Part shown: positions 25,908 to 34,618 of the stretch, piece after piece
How the letters are laid out: each line of letters begins with the position of its first letter
Position numbering within the stretch: the first letter of the stretch is position 1
Assembly (NCBI RefSeq): GCF_030816195.1
Contig: NZ_JAUSXS010000001.1
Span: forward strand, 3,309,501 to 3,373,500
Direction: 5' to 3'
Length of the DNA stretch: 64,000 bases
Origin: Pseudomonas sp. W4I3
GTDB taxonomy: Bacteria; Pseudomonadota; Gammaproteobacteria; Pseudomonadales; Pseudomonadaceae
Translations under genes and position numbers: made by a program
The notes under the pieces: generated by a model
Databases searched by the model: none
The model's input: only the letters and a program-made list of their open reading frames with translations
Told to the model about the DNA's origin: nothing

Positions 25908-26082
25908 CCATTCCTTAGTGCTTAAGTCGAGACACATCAGATCATCAGACATTCTAGAAATCTCCAAGTGATAAGGCCTCCGCTGGCTTGGATCGCAATG
26001 TCCCGCAATCACTACCGCGGCTGACCGTCGTTGCCGTCATTGGCAGCGACCATTTGAGATTCGCGAACTCCCCTGCATCTGG

Positions 26083-26100
26083 TAAGTAACGTTACAGATA
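26083..26100 (+). promoter_or_regulatory. Recurrent box 1 (TAAGTAACGTTACAGATA)
   Basis: Contains the perfect palindrome GTAACGTTAC and is followed by ACACCGTG, shared with box 3. Seven bases further, GTAACAGC and GCTGTTAC form a perfect 8-bp hairpin with a TCG loop (26107-26125). It lies about 176 bp upstream of the exported-protein start on the minus strand. Confidence 0.55.
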
Positions 26101-26125
26101 CACCGTGTAACAGCTCGGCTGTTAC

Positions 26126-26708
26126 CCACTAAAAATAAGCGTAGCAATGGGTGAGTCGGTGGCTACGAGTCAGAGGTGCATTAATATTTTCATTACAGAT
26201 AAACCACTAGATAATTTTCGTAAGACCACCCTAAAAAGACCTAATCTTAAACCACGCTAACTTGTTGAAAATAAGCAATTCCAATAGTAAATGAAATACT
26301 AAAGACGACTCTAAAATTACGCGGCAGACCGCCCATATGTGTTAACGCCAATGCAGAATTGACCCGCGAGCTGACGTGAGACTGACCCACCTTTAAATCA
26401 ACACAAATCTAGCAAAGATAGTGGCTCGCGAGGAGTCTGACCGGGTCAGAGATATATCGGCAACTAGGGCAATTCGGCGTCGGCGCCAACACCCTGCTCT
26501 CCGTAGTTAAAAATCAGTCTATTGGAGCGTTTGTCAGCTTGAGCTAAGTCGTTGATAAACGTGTTTTCATAGGCTTCAGTCTGGCTCTCTCCAAAACCAG
26601 GACGTCACCGCAAATTCGTCCCACACTGAAAGAATTACTTGCCACTGCATTTGTTCCAGAATCGACCCATTTTTCTGACGCAGTAGCACGTTAGTGGCAC
26701 AACCTGGG
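26126..26708. other. AT-richer gap with relics
   Basis: No intact gene. The first 200 bp are AT-rich. Around 26340-26450 there are several GACCC/GGTCA-type pieces (for example GAATTGACCCGCGAGC and CTGACCGGGTCAG) that look like insertion-sequence end debris, unproven. On the minus strand 26464-26604 is an open 46-codon frame without a start (contains SQTEAYENTFINDLAQADKR), possibly the tail of a lost gene. Confidence 0.4.
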
Positions 26709-26726
26709 TAAGTATCGTTACCGTAG
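26709..26726 (+). promoter_or_regulatory. Recurrent box 2 (TAAGTATCGTTACCGTAG)
   Basis: Identical over 18 bases to box 4. Its end runs into the palindrome GTAGCGCTAC (26723-26732). It begins 2 bp past the stop codon of the 260-residue exported protein gene. Confidence 0.55.
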
Positions 26727-26728
26727 CG

Positions 26729-27511
26729 CTACTTCGGGTAGGGCCCACATTCGAAGGCGTTAAGGGATAAGTCAAAATGAATACTGGCCTGGTTCTGTTC
26801 ATTGAAGGGTACTTCGAGGTAACGACTGATTTGAAAGGACGAACGCCCTTGTGTCGATGCGTTAGCATAGGACAGATACGGCGATACAGACTTGAGCACG
26901 CTGTTAGGCAATACGCTGCCGCTGCTGATATTGCTGCCGATCAGCGCCCATATGACGGCGGCCGGCTGCGAGATATAGCGAGATTGAAAGGGGTTGAGGG
27001 TGAAGCCATTGATCGGCGACGGTGAAGCAGGCTTTCCTGTGTCACTGTCATAGATAAATAACGCCTGTCCCGTGATCAGCGGTTTCGCGTTAGGAGGTGC
27101 GTCGTAGTAGATACCCACGCTGCCGTCCTTGCCTTTGCCGTTTCCGTTAATTTTATAACCGTTGAAGCTGTACGCGTTGCCATACAAGACAGGGCTGGAC
27201 ACCCCGATTTTAAAAGCCTGTGCGGAGCTGACGACACCGTGGGCAACATAAATGCTGGTCTCAGGTTCAATGACCACCACCATCGAGTCCGTGATAGGCG
27301 GCGGTAAATTAATAGCCACTACGCTGTTGTCTCCTTCAGACGAGGGGTCGGGTACAACGATGACAATGGACTGGTTAGTGGCATTCAAAAATTGCCGGGC
27401 TTCAATGTTCAGATAAAGCGTCAGCCGCAACGGCGCCGCGTGGCAAACCTGAGTCAACAGGCCTGTTATCCAGCAGGCACACAACAGTACGTACGGTCTG
27501 TATTCACCCAC
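26729..27511 (-). CDS. Exported hypothetical protein, 260 residues
   Basis: I do not recognise the family. A GTG start behind AGGAGGT gives a signal peptide (GEYRPYVLLCACWITGLLTQ then VCHA) cut before APLRLTLYLN. The mature protein is beta-rich: NQSIVIVVPDP, SMVVVIEPETSIYVAHGVVS, then a Gly/Lys loop NGYKINGNGKGKDGSVGIYYDAP. It lacks membrane helices. It follows the 27.6-28.3 kb gene after a 78-bp gap on the same strand, and both share a style of repeated short strands with Gly/Pro/Ser loops, so they may form one operon and act together, for example as secreted or surface proteins. Inferred only from context. Confidence 0.6.
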   Translation of the reverse strand: MGEYRPYVLLCACWITGLLTQVCHAAPLRLTLYLNIEARQFLNATNQSIVIVVPDPSSEGDNSVVAINLPPPITDSMVVVIEPETSIYVAHGVVSSAQAFKIGVSSPVLYGNAYSFNGYKINGNGKGKDGSVGIYYDAPPNAKPLITGQALFIYDSDTGKPASPSPINGFTLNPFQSRYISQPAAVIWALIGSNISSGSVLPNSVLKSVSPYLSYANASTQGRSSFQISRYLEVPFNEQNQASIHFDLSLNAFECGPYPK

Positions 27512-27589
27512 AGGCACCTCCTGCCAGATAGAAAAACACCCGTTTCCGCCAGGACGGACACGGGTGTAGTGCACCTATTTAAAATCCGG

Positions 27590-28321
27590 TCACTTGGCCG
27601 AGTTGACGATGGTGCCAATGGTCGAGCCGGAACTTACGGGGGAAACCGAAGGTTTACCTTTCAGGTTGGTAATGGCAAAGGTGCTGGGCAGCACTTGCAT
27701 GTCATATTTGCCCACGCTCGCGGAGAACGAGAAGGTGCACCCAGGCGCCGAAACGCTGGCTTGGACATTACCTGACTCCAGGCTCTGTTGCGCTGCAACC
27801 AGCAAAATGGTTTCCAGCGGCTTCATCATGATTGAACCCTGTGGATTCAAGGTGAATGCGCAGAACGGCAAGTACTGTTCGCCTCCTGAAGGGGTGGTGA
27901 CAAGGCCGGCAAGGCCCACGGTCAGCGGTGGCGTACCCGCAGGCCGATTATTGAACAGACCCAGGCTATCAGCGGGAACATTGCTGACCCCGCCTGAAAC
28001 GAAGGTGCCGTCAGAGTTGAATGTTTGCGCAATGCCAAGTTCGAGGGGCCGGGACAGGGATTTCATGAGAATCGTTGTATTGGCAGCGATATCGGCCTGG
28101 GTGCTGACGTACAACTTGTATTTAGGTTTGTAATAAATGTCGACGATGCCGAACTGGTCGCCGTAAGGGACCGAAAACCAGGTCGGTACGCCAGTGGTTA
28201 GCTGGTTGGGGCCAACGGCGCCTTTATAAGCCAGCAGATTATAACCCTGCGCCTGTAAAGCCGCGAGTACGGCCTGTTGCTCGGAATTTTCAAAGTTGAA
28301 CTCAATAGTGTACGTAGTCAT
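27590..28321 (-). CDS. Hypothetical protein, 243 residues, beta-rich
   Basis: No signal peptide: the protein starts directly with MTTYTIEFNFENSEQQAVLA. It is rich in short strands with Gly/Pro/Asn turns (TGVPTWFSVPYGDQFGIVDI, YYKPKYKLYVSTQADIAANT, LTVGLAGLVTTPSGGEQYLP) and ends in a Ser/Gly/Lys tail. The one notable Cys-containing strand is SAPGCTFSFSASVGKYDM. Such composition fits lectin-like or pore-forming-like cytosolic proteins released by non-classical routes, but I cannot name a family. AGGTG precedes the ATG. A recurrent box lies 146 bp upstream, overlapping the stop codon of the regulator gene before it. Confidence 0.6.
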   Translation of the reverse strand: MTTYTIEFNFENSEQQAVLAALQAQGYNLLAYKGAVGPNQLTTGVPTWFSVPYGDQFGIVDIYYKPKYKLYVSTQADIAANTTILMKSLSRPLELGIAQTFNSDGTFVSGGVSNVPADSLGLFNNRPAGTPPLTVGLAGLVTTPSGGEQYLPFCAFTLNPQGSIMMKPLETILLVAAQQSLESGNVQASVSAPGCTFSFSASVGKYDMQVLPSTFAITNLKGKPSVSPVSSGSTIGTIVNSAK

Positions 28322-28466
28322 TTTTTCACCTGTTAATCCCTAACACATTAAAGTTTGTCAGTCGTTCATTCCGCGCGACTGGCTATTTGAATCGCCGGGA
28401 GGCTAATCAGTGGTTAGCGCATTCCAGTGGTTCGAGGGGGAGCGTATGAATAACGCGATTTTTTTA

Positions 28467-28483
28467 TAAGTATCGTTACAGTA
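28467..28483 (+). promoter_or_regulatory. Recurrent box 3 (TAAGTATCGTTACAGTA)
   Basis: Overlaps the stop codon of the regulator gene and lies 146 bp upstream of the 243-residue gene. It shares the downstream ACACCGTG with box 1, so similarity extends beyond the core. Confidence 0.55.
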
Positions 28484-29312
28484 ACACCGTGCCGCTGTTG
28501 TGGGCTGAGTGCTTCGAAAGAATACTCACGTGCATTGCCAGGAAGCCTTGTAGTGCATAACAAATAGACGACGCCAGTTCTTGTTGATGTGCAATGGCCG
28601 TATACGCCGCGCGATTGAACTGTTCCGACCACGCCACATAGCCTGTTGTTACATCAATCAGGCGTACTGACGTTCTGATCCGATCCGCGTCCACGTGGAC
28701 ACTGCCTTCCAGGCGGTGACCGATGCCGTTGCAGGGCACACTGTCGAGTGATTGCGCAGGGTGAATGCCTGCACAAGTAGCTGCGGGCTCGACGATGATT
28801 TTCCTGTCGAGCTTTTTGTACAGGTGGTGGGTCAATTCCTCATGCAGCCCTTCGGTAAAGCATTCCCACCTCGTTTGGGAAGACAGGCATTTGAACGGGC
28901 AGATACACAACGCATGGCTGGGCGCAACCTCGGTGGCGTTTGCTGACTGGCGCTGGAAGGTGGGCATGTAGCAACCCAGGGGAATCACGATCCTGACCTT
29001 GGCGTTACGCCCGAATGTTGCGTAGTAATTCCTCAGCTTTGCCCGCAAGCGCCCCACCTGTACCCGAACGACCGGGTCTTCGCCCGTGCTGTACGAACAT
29101 GGGTCGCGGTCAAATACGCTGATGCCGATGGCGTATTCGCTGGTGTCGCGCACCGACTCGACGATGGCCTGTTCAACAAGATAGTTGAGCAGGCGACTCA
29201 TGCGCGGAGAGTGTTTGAACATGTCGCTGGATAATAAAACGTCTCTGGCGGATTTAACGTCAATGAGTTCTATAAGGTCGCGACCAAAATAGCGGATGTC
29301 GTTGTCAGTCAT
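28476..29312 (-). CDS. Winged-helix (OmpR/CadC-like) regulator with TolB-like domain
   Basis: About 278 residues. The N-terminal part (residues 15-120) matches the DNA-binding module found in proteobacterial adenylate-cyclase/TPR-type regulators: SSDMFKHSPRMSRLLNYLVE, DTSEYAIGISVFDRDP, VRVQVGRLRAKLRNYYATFG and VRIVIPLGCYMPTF. The C-terminal part resembles the TolB-like N domain of the same proteins: EGLHEELTHHLYKKL and RLEGSVHVDADRIRTSVRLI followed by TGYVAWSEQFN. No transmembrane helix or TPR follows, so it is a short cytoplasmic version. It starts at the ATG behind GGGGAAG. It is the most likely controller of the island, and a beheaded relative lies at 24.4 kb. Confidence 0.75.
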   Translation of the reverse strand: MTDNDIRYFGRDLIELIDVKSARDVLLSSDMFKHSPRMSRLLNYLVEQAIVESVRDTSEYAIGISVFDRDPCSYSTGEDPVVRVQVGRLRAKLRNYYATFGRNAKVRIVIPLGCYMPTFQRQSANATEVAPSHALCICPFKCLSSQTRWECFTEGLHEELTHHLYKKLDRKIIVEPAATCAGIHPAQSLDSVPCNGIGHRLEGSVHVDADRIRTSVRLIDVTTGYVAWSEQFNRAAYTAIAHQQELASSICYALQGFLAMHVSILSKHSAHNSGTVLL

Positions 29313-29521
29313 AGCATTACTTCCCCTGCGTCCGTTCATAGAAAAAGTTTGCGCATGCCGAATGACTGAGTTTGATACTTATTTGGGCAGCCGTGCATTC
29401 GCCAAGTAGCATGGTCTATAACTGCTGCCCATTGTTTTCGAATCAAAACTCTATTCTTAATTTTGTATTCGCAAACGTTTTCAACTTGCTCGGGGAGTCT
29501 AGCGTCTAATCGACTGACGAC

Positions 29522-29539
29522 TAAGTATCGTTACCGTAG
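29522..29539 (+). promoter_or_regulatory. Recurrent box 4 (TAAGTATCGTTACCGTAG)
   Basis: Exact 18-base copy of box 2, followed by GTAGC-GCAGG-GCTAC, a small hairpin. It lies about 210 bp upstream of the regulator start (29312). Confidence 0.55.
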
Positions 29540-29568
29540 CGCAGGGCTACCGCGAGGGGCTTGTAGAC

Positions 29569-29588
29569 GGCTGCCCGAGCGGGCAACC
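29569..29588. terminator. GC-rich hairpin
   Basis: GGCTGCCC and GGGCAACC pair around GAGC with one wobble pair. The near-identical hairpin GGCTGCCCGAGCGGGCAGCC lies after the siderophore receptor gene, which suggests a shared terminator type. No U tract and no clear gene ending next to it. Confidence 0.4.
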
Positions 29589-30126
29589 GAGGGCTCATGA
29601 GAGTTAGAAGTACCTCCTTGTACGCTCATTCAGATCCTGCACAGACAGGGTGCCAGCGTTGTCCCTCAACGAGCTATAGAGGTCAGGGCTGTTGATCTGG
29701 TCTAAGCGTTCGGCTTGAAGCAGGCGCTAGAACGATAACTGGTTGTGCCGTTGTGATCGTACGTACTTAGTCGAAAGGTTTCTGAACGTCCGCAACGGGT
29801 CGATTCTGTTGAAAAAGTCGGCTTCGAATTCCGCGCGAGAAAAGTACGGGCCTGAGATTGAAATCTGAATTTTTGGCAGACAGTTCAGGACTCGGATTTC
29901 ACGTAGCCGCGTGCAACTGAGGTGTTTTCGTCCATCCTCAAGGATTCCAATGAGCCCCTCCTTCGACTTCATCAACAGTTCTTCTTGCTCACTGACAGCC
30001 AGCGCAAGCATCTGAATAGCTGACCTGGTTACGCGAAGCGCACTGATGGCCGTTGCAGTAAATCAGCTTGCTGAAACGTTTAATCAAGTTTATAAAACTG
30101 CCACAACTCCAAGAAAGGCTACCGCC
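29589..30126. other. Gap at the right edge of the island
   Basis: No confident gene. A 94-codon minus-strand frame (29727-30011) has weak coding character, no convincing ribosome binding site and no recognised family. Near 29810 the sequence CGATTCTGTTGAAAAAGTCG resembles ends of insertion sequences common in pseudomonads, so this may be debris. The last 100 bp form the leader of the DUF4432 gene. Confidence 0.4.
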
Positions 30127-31341
30127 ATGACCCCCCTAAAATTCGTTGTTGCCCTCACCGCATTCTCCGCCGCCTCCCACGCCATGGCCTGGGACTATGT
30201 GCTCCTCGACACCGACAAAGCCGCGCAGAACTGGCAGGTCACCAGCCAGCAACTCGGCGTGCAAACCGACAAACCCTTCAGCGTTACCCTGCGCACGCTG
30301 CACGGTGGTCGGCAGGAGGGGGTGAGCATTGTCGACATCGATAACGGCACGATGAAGGTCTCGGTGGTGCCGACTCGCGGTATGAACGTGTTGCAGGCTT
30401 CGGTCGGCGATGTGCGCATGGGCTGGGATTCGCCGGTCAAGGAAGTGGTCAATCCTTCCTTCATCGAACTCACTGGGCGCGGCGGGCTGGGCTGGTTGGA
30501 AGGTTTCAATGAGCTGGTCACTCGTTGCGGCTACGAATGGGTTGGTCACCCTGGCATCGACAACGGCGAATTGCTGACGCTGCATGGCAGGGCCGCGAAT
30601 ATCCCTGCGAACAAAGTCACCCTGCACATTGATGAAAAGTCACCGTACGCCATCACCCTGCGCGGCGAACTGAAAGAGCAGGCGTTCAAGAAGGTCGATT
30701 TTTCCGTGGCGACCGAACTGGTCACCGAGCCCGGCAGTGTCGTGTTTGCTCTGAACGACACCCTGACCAACAACGGCGACTATCCGAAGGAATACCAGGC
30801 GCTGTATCACAGTAACTTCAGCACTCCGTTCCTGGAGCAAGGCGCGCGCTTCGTCGCACCGGTGAAGCAGGTGTCGCCGTTCAACGAAAAGGCCAAAGGC
30901 GAATTGGCCGATTGGCAAACCTACCGCGCCCCCACCAAGGACTACGACGAAACGGTTTACAACGTGGTGCCCTACGCCGATGCCAAGGGCGATACCTTGA
31001 CCGTGCTGCACAACAAAGCGGGCAGCCTGGGCGTGTCGGTCGGTTTCAATACGCAGACGCTGCCGGTGTTTTCCCTGTGGAAGAACACCGACACTCAAGG
31101 GCAGGGCTATGTCACGGGGCTGGAGCCGGGGACAAGTTTTTCCTACAACCGCCGTTATCAGCGGCCACTGAACCTGGTACCCACCATTGGGCCCAAGGAA
31201 CACAAGCAGTTCCGCATCAGCTACAGCTTGTTGGCGGATAAGGCAGCTGTAGACAAGGCCTTGAAGCAGGTCAGCGAGATTCAGGCTGGGCGCGAGACTG
31301 AGGTGCGGCAGACGCCGTTGGTTGATTTGACCAAGGGGTAA
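30127..31341 (+). CDS. DUF4432 family protein, aldose-1-epimerase-like, exported
   Basis: A 404-residue protein with a signal peptide MTPLKFVVALTAFSAASHAM-A. The rest is a galactose-mutarotase-like supersandwich as in DUF4432: VSVVPTRGMNVLQASVGDVRMGWDSP, GRGGLGWLEGFNELVTRCGYEWVGHPG, TLHGRAANIPA (conserved His), and YHSNFSTPFLEQGARFVAP followed by GLEPGTSFSYNRR (Glu). Most relatives are cytoplasmic, so a periplasmic member probably handles a sugar or oligosaccharide during uptake. AAAGG lies about 12 bases before the ATG; upstream in-frame starts have no signal sequence. Standing alone to the right of the island. Confidence 0.8.
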   Translation: MTPLKFVVALTAFSAASHAMAWDYVLLDTDKAAQNWQVTSQQLGVQTDKPFSVTLRTLHGGRQEGVSIVDIDNGTMKVSVVPTRGMNVLQASVGDVRMGWDSPVKEVVNPSFIELTGRGGLGWLEGFNELVTRCGYEWVGHPGIDNGELLTLHGRAANIPANKVTLHIDEKSPYAITLRGELKEQAFKKVDFSVATELVTEPGSVVFALNDTLTNNGDYPKEYQALYHSNFSTPFLEQGARFVAPVKQVSPFNEKAKGELADWQTYRAPTKDYDETVYNVVPYADAKGDTLTVLHNKAGSLGVSVGFNTQTLPVFSLWKNTDTQGQGYVTGLEPGTSFSYNRRYQRPLNLVPTIGPKEHKQFRISYSLLADKAAVDKALKQVSEIQAGRETEVRQTPLVDLTKG

Positions 31342-31377
31342 GGGCGCCTGCAACGCTTCCACAGGACGGTGCGGGAG

Positions 31378-31998
31378 TTACGCCCTACGCGCCGTCAACA
31401 ACACCGTCGCCGCCGCCGACAACAACCCCGCGCAGCACCGATTAAAGATCCGCTTACCCCCAGGCTCCGCAAACCAGCGGCGCATATGCAAACCCATGTA
31501 GGCGTAGGCGCTGATGGCGATCCATTCCAGCGCCAGGAACATCGCGCCCAGCAGGGCGAATTGCGCGGTGATGGGGTGGCCGGGCACCACGAATTGGGGG
31601 AGGAAGGCGGTAAAGATCAGGATGGCTTTCGGGTTGCCCGCTGCCACCAGAAACTCCTGTCGCGCCAGGGCCCAGACGCTCATCCTGTTCGTGGCGGTTT
31701 GCGCCTCCTCCTGCGGGTTCGCGCGCCACAGCTGGTACGCCAGGTAAAACAGGTACGCCGCGCCAAGCAGCTTGATCCCGTAGAACAGCAATTCCGACGT
31801 TTGCAGCACCACCGCCAGCCCGGCGGAGGCGAGGGCGATCATGCCGGCAAAAGCCAGCAGGCGGCCGAGGCCGGCCAGGCATGAGGTGCGGTAGCCGTAA
31901 CGGGTGGCGTTGCTGACCGACAGCAGGTTGTTGGGGCCGGGGGCCATGTTCAGGGCGAAGCAGGCGGGCAGGAAGAGGGCGAGGGTGGCAAGGTCCAT
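31378..31998 (-). CDS. LysE/RhtB family amino acid exporter
   Basis: A 206-residue membrane protein with six hydrophobic helices. The signatures LPACFALNMAPGPNNLLSVSNATRYG and ASAGLAVVLQTSELLFYGIKLLGAAYLFYLAYQLWRA are diagnostic for the RhtB/LysE translocators, which export amino acids such as homoserine, threonine or lysine. The chosen ATG has GGAG upstream; a frame extension of 34 residues lacks family character. It is convergent with the DUF4432 gene. Substrate unknown. Confidence 0.87.
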   Translation of the reverse strand: MDLATLALFLPACFALNMAPGPNNLLSVSNATRYGYRTSCLAGLGRLLAFAGMIALASAGLAVVLQTSELLFYGIKLLGAAYLFYLAYQLWRANPQEEAQTATNRMSVWALARQEFLVAAGNPKAILIFTAFLPQFVVPGHPITAQFALLGAMFLALEWIAISAYAYMGLHMRRWFAEPGGKRIFNRCCAGLLSAAATVLLTARRA

Positions 31999-32190
31999 GG
32001 CGGCTCCGGGTTGAGGCGTGCGGGAACGTTGAGAATAAGGGCAGTTGGGGCTGGGCGGCAATCTGTGCGCTGGTATCCGCCGATCAGCCAGCCCCATCAA
32101 TAACCCTCAACCTTTTAACAAAGGTTTACACCAATCTCCGCGTCCATTCGGTATGTTTTTCAGCAACTTGCGCAACGTAGTCATCTATCA

Positions 32191-32859
32191 ATGCCATCCA
32201 CTATCCACCGCTTGGATCCACAGCTGATCAACATCAGGCGCCTGTTTGCCACGCCTTTGGCCAGCATCCAATACCCTGACTCACATGCGCTCAATGCGCA
32301 GCTCAAAACCCAAATTGCGCAGCGCATGGCGGCCGATGTGCAGGGCGCGCAGCGCAGTAATGCTGGGGGTTGGCAGTCTGCCCATGATTTTGCGCAGTGG
32401 GGCGGTGAGGCGTGCGCTGCGTTGATAGCCTTTGCCACGGAGTTCGCCACTCAATTGACCGTCGTGCATAGCGAACAGCACGGCTTTATCGAGCCGGGTT
32501 TCGCGTGGAAGGTCAATGCCTGGGTCAACGTCAACGAGGCGGGGCACAGCAATGCGCTTCACGGGCATCCGGGTGCGTTCTGGTCGGGGGTGTATTGGGT
32601 TGACGCCGGCGGCCGGGAAGACGATCCGGCCGTTGGCGGAGACCTGGAGTTTCTCGACCCCCGCGGCATGGTTGCGTCCGCCTATAACCCGGCGTTGCGC
32701 ATGCGCGTGGAAGATTGCCTGACGGCCGGGTTCAGCAGTACCTGCGCCGCCAGCAGTGGGACGTTCGTCATGTTCCCGTCGTGGCTGATGCACGCGGTCA
32801 GGCGCTTTGACGGCACGCGCCCGCGCATTTCCATTGCGTTCAACTTTGGCGTGAGCTGA
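32191..32859 (+). CDS. Putative 2OG-Fe(II) oxygenase (TIGR02466 type)
   Basis: A 222-residue protein matching the TIGR02466 group of predicted 2-oxoglutarate/Fe(II) dioxygenases. The core reads HGHPGAFWSGVYWVDA (His124/His126), GGDLEFLDPRG (acidic ligand), FVMFPSWLMHAVRRF (His201) and RPRISIAFNFG (2OG-binding Arg), in the usual H-D-H-R order. Substrate unknown. Its last 20 bases overlap tail-to-tail with the histidine-kinase gene. No clear ribosome binding site precedes the first ATG. Confidence 0.83.
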   Translation: MPSTIHRLDPQLINIRRLFATPLASIQYPDSHALNAQLKTQIAQRMAADVQGAQRSNAGGWQSAHDFAQWGGEACAALIAFATEFATQLTVVHSEQHGFIEPGFAWKVNAWVNVNEAGHSNALHGHPGAFWSGVYWVDAGGREDDPAVGGDLEFLDPRGMVASAYNPALRMRVEDCLTAGFSSTCAASSGTFVMFPSWLMHAVRRFDGTRPRISIAFNFGVS

Positions 32860-33976
32860 CCGGAACCCGCACCTGAAACACCGTGCCATGTTCGGTATCA
32901 GAACTCACCTCAATCGCTCCGCCATGGGCGGCCACGATTTCCGAAGCGATGAACAGGCCCAGCCCGAGGCCTTCCGTGGGGCCCTGATGGATGGCCGTAC
33001 GCTGGGAGAAGCGGCCCATGGGGTTGAAGATGAGCGGCAGCACGTCTTCGGGTATTGCTTCACCGCTGTTGTGCACCGTGAATACCGCCAGGCTTTCGCG
33101 TACTCCCAGTTCCACGTGGATTGGCCGCGTGGTGTCCCCATGCTGCACCGCATTGCTGATGATGTTCGAGAACACTTGCTCCATGCGCGCACCGTCGAAC
33201 TCCCCGGCAACCGACGTTTTGGCGTCGAACATCAGGATGGCTTCGGGGTGAAAGGTGCGGATTTCTTCGATTACGCGCTGGCACAGCGGTGAGAGGTCTA
33301 TATCGGCCGTCTTCACCGGGATGCCGGGCCCCATCTGGCAGCGGGTCAGGTCCAGCAGGTCGCCGACGATCTGGCTGGCCCGGCGTACGCTGGTGAAGAT
33401 CTGATTGGCGATTTTGGTCGCACGGGCGCCGGCGTCCTGGGCGTGACGCAGCACATCAGCACCCAGCAGGATCGCGCCCAGTGGGGTGCGCAAGTCGTGG
33501 CCAAGGATGCCCAGGAACATGTTGCGTGATGCCTCGACCGCACGTGAGTAGCTGGCGACGGACTCGGCGAGCGCCTGGTCGATGGCCTCGTGGAAGCGGG
33601 TCATGTCGTCGACGTTGATCGGCGTGCCGTCCTTGATCTGGCGCATCCACTGGCTGACCACGCTGGTGCGCAGGGCGCGGTATTCCGACACCATCTGATC
33701 GATGGTGAACCCGGCCATCAGCCGCGTCATGGCGTGGATTTCCGCCGCGGTTTCCTGCTCAACCTCCGGGGCGTGCCCTTGGGCCTTGGCGATTTGCTCC
33801 TGCCGGGTCTGCTTGGTGCGCAGGTCGCTGACGATGGCGCGCAACATTTGCTCGGCATGGTCGCGCAGCCCGACACTGTCGAGTTCCTCACCCGGTGTGT
33901 CAATGGTTCTGGCGAAATCTTCCCAGGCCTGCAGAATCGGCTCGAGGTTTTCCAGGATGAAATCGGCCAGGCGCAT
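32840..33976 (-). CDS. Cytoplasmic sensor histidine kinase with RsbRD_N-like input
   Basis: A 378-residue protein without membrane helices. Residues 1-140 are helical and resemble the RsbRD_N/rsbR N-terminal input domain (AEQMLRAIVSDLRTKQ, MTRLMAGFTIDQMVSEYRAL). The HisKA helix holds phosphoacceptor His160 in FLGILGHDLRTPLGAIL. The ATPase part has N boxes at SNIISNAVQHGD (residues 271-282) and a G box PTEGLGLGLFIASEI (about 334-348). Some RsbRD_N kinases in pseudomonads belong to general-stress or blue-light pathways, but no receiver gene is adjacent, so the partner is unknown. The start MRLADFILEN fits the family; the frame extends 45 codons upstream without similarity. Confidence 0.85.
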   Translation of the reverse strand: MRLADFILENLEPILQAWEDFARTIDTPGEELDSVGLRDHAEQMLRAIVSDLRTKQTRQEQIAKAQGHAPEVEQETAAEIHAMTRLMAGFTIDQMVSEYRALRTSVVSQWMRQIKDGTPINVDDMTRFHEAIDQALAESVASYSRAVEASRNMFLGILGHDLRTPLGAILLGADVLRHAQDAGARATKIANQIFTSVRRASQIVGDLLDLTRCQMGPGIPVKTADIDLSPLCQRVIEEIRTFHPEAILMFDAKTSVAGEFDGARMEQVFSNIISNAVQHGDTTRPIHVELGVRESLAVFTVHNSGEAIPEDVLPLIFNPMGRFSQRTAIHQGPTEGLGLGLFIASEIVAAHGGAIEVSSDTEHGTVFQVRVPVSSRQS

Positions 33977-34134
33977 ATCTGTAGTCCTGATGGGGCGCGG
34001 GCAGAAGAGCGAGGCTGCGCAGCTGTAGGGAAATTCCCGGCAGTGTAGGAGGTTGTTCGCCGCTTTTAAAGCTCGGGCGGTGACGGGATACCGTGGATCC
34101 AATCTTTGCACTGAAAACCAGCATACGGCTGGGG

Positions 34135-34374
34135 TTACAGCCCCAATGTCAGCGACCTCAACCGTTGTTCCACTACGTGATCAAAATGGCTCGCAAGCTC
34201 CTCGCAACGCTCTGACGTAAGGCCGTCACAGCAGTCTATTCCCAAGACGAATCCCTGGGCTTTGGCGCCGCCTTTGACGGCAAGAATCATTGAACCCGCC
34301 AGTTCGATCTCGCGCAGGATTCTGTCGGCCTGTCGCTTTATAGGGCCGGGCAAATCGTTTATGAGCTCTTTCAT
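34135..34374 (-). CDS. Small hypothetical protein, 79 residues
   Basis: Starts MKELINDLPGPIKRQADRIL behind GGAGACGGCC and continues with helices and a Cys pair (GIDCCDGLTSERCEEL). No signal peptide or membrane segment. Family unknown. It lies upstream of the histidine-kinase gene on the same strand with a 158-bp gap. The 244-bp stretch after it, up to the LysR gene, shows nothing recognisable. Confidence 0.55.
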   Translation of the reverse strand: MKELINDLPGPIKRQADRILREIELAGSMILAVKGGAKAQGFVLGIDCCDGLTSERCEELASHFDHVVEQRLRSLTLGL

Positions 34375-34618
34375 GGCCGTCTCCGCAGCTTTGACTACAC
34401 ACACAAGACATCTGAAGCACTAACGGCCTCTTGAAAGCATCGACCGGAGGATGGTTAAGGAGTTTCGCCGCGAGCGCATGAAAGGCGATGAGTTACGCGC
34501 GGATGTTCACGGCGCAGCATCGGGTCGCTGCCATTGAAGGTTCATTGCCGGACCTGGCTGGCGACTAGATGGGTAAACCGGCAGGGGACATAGGCTCAAT
34601 TCACGAACGTTGGCCTGT

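Noticed and set aside
29727..30011. 94-codon minus-strand frame at the right edge of the island
   Set aside because: Weak ribosome site, no recognisable family, and part of it overlaps sequence that looks like insertion-sequence debris. Too uncertain to call a gene.
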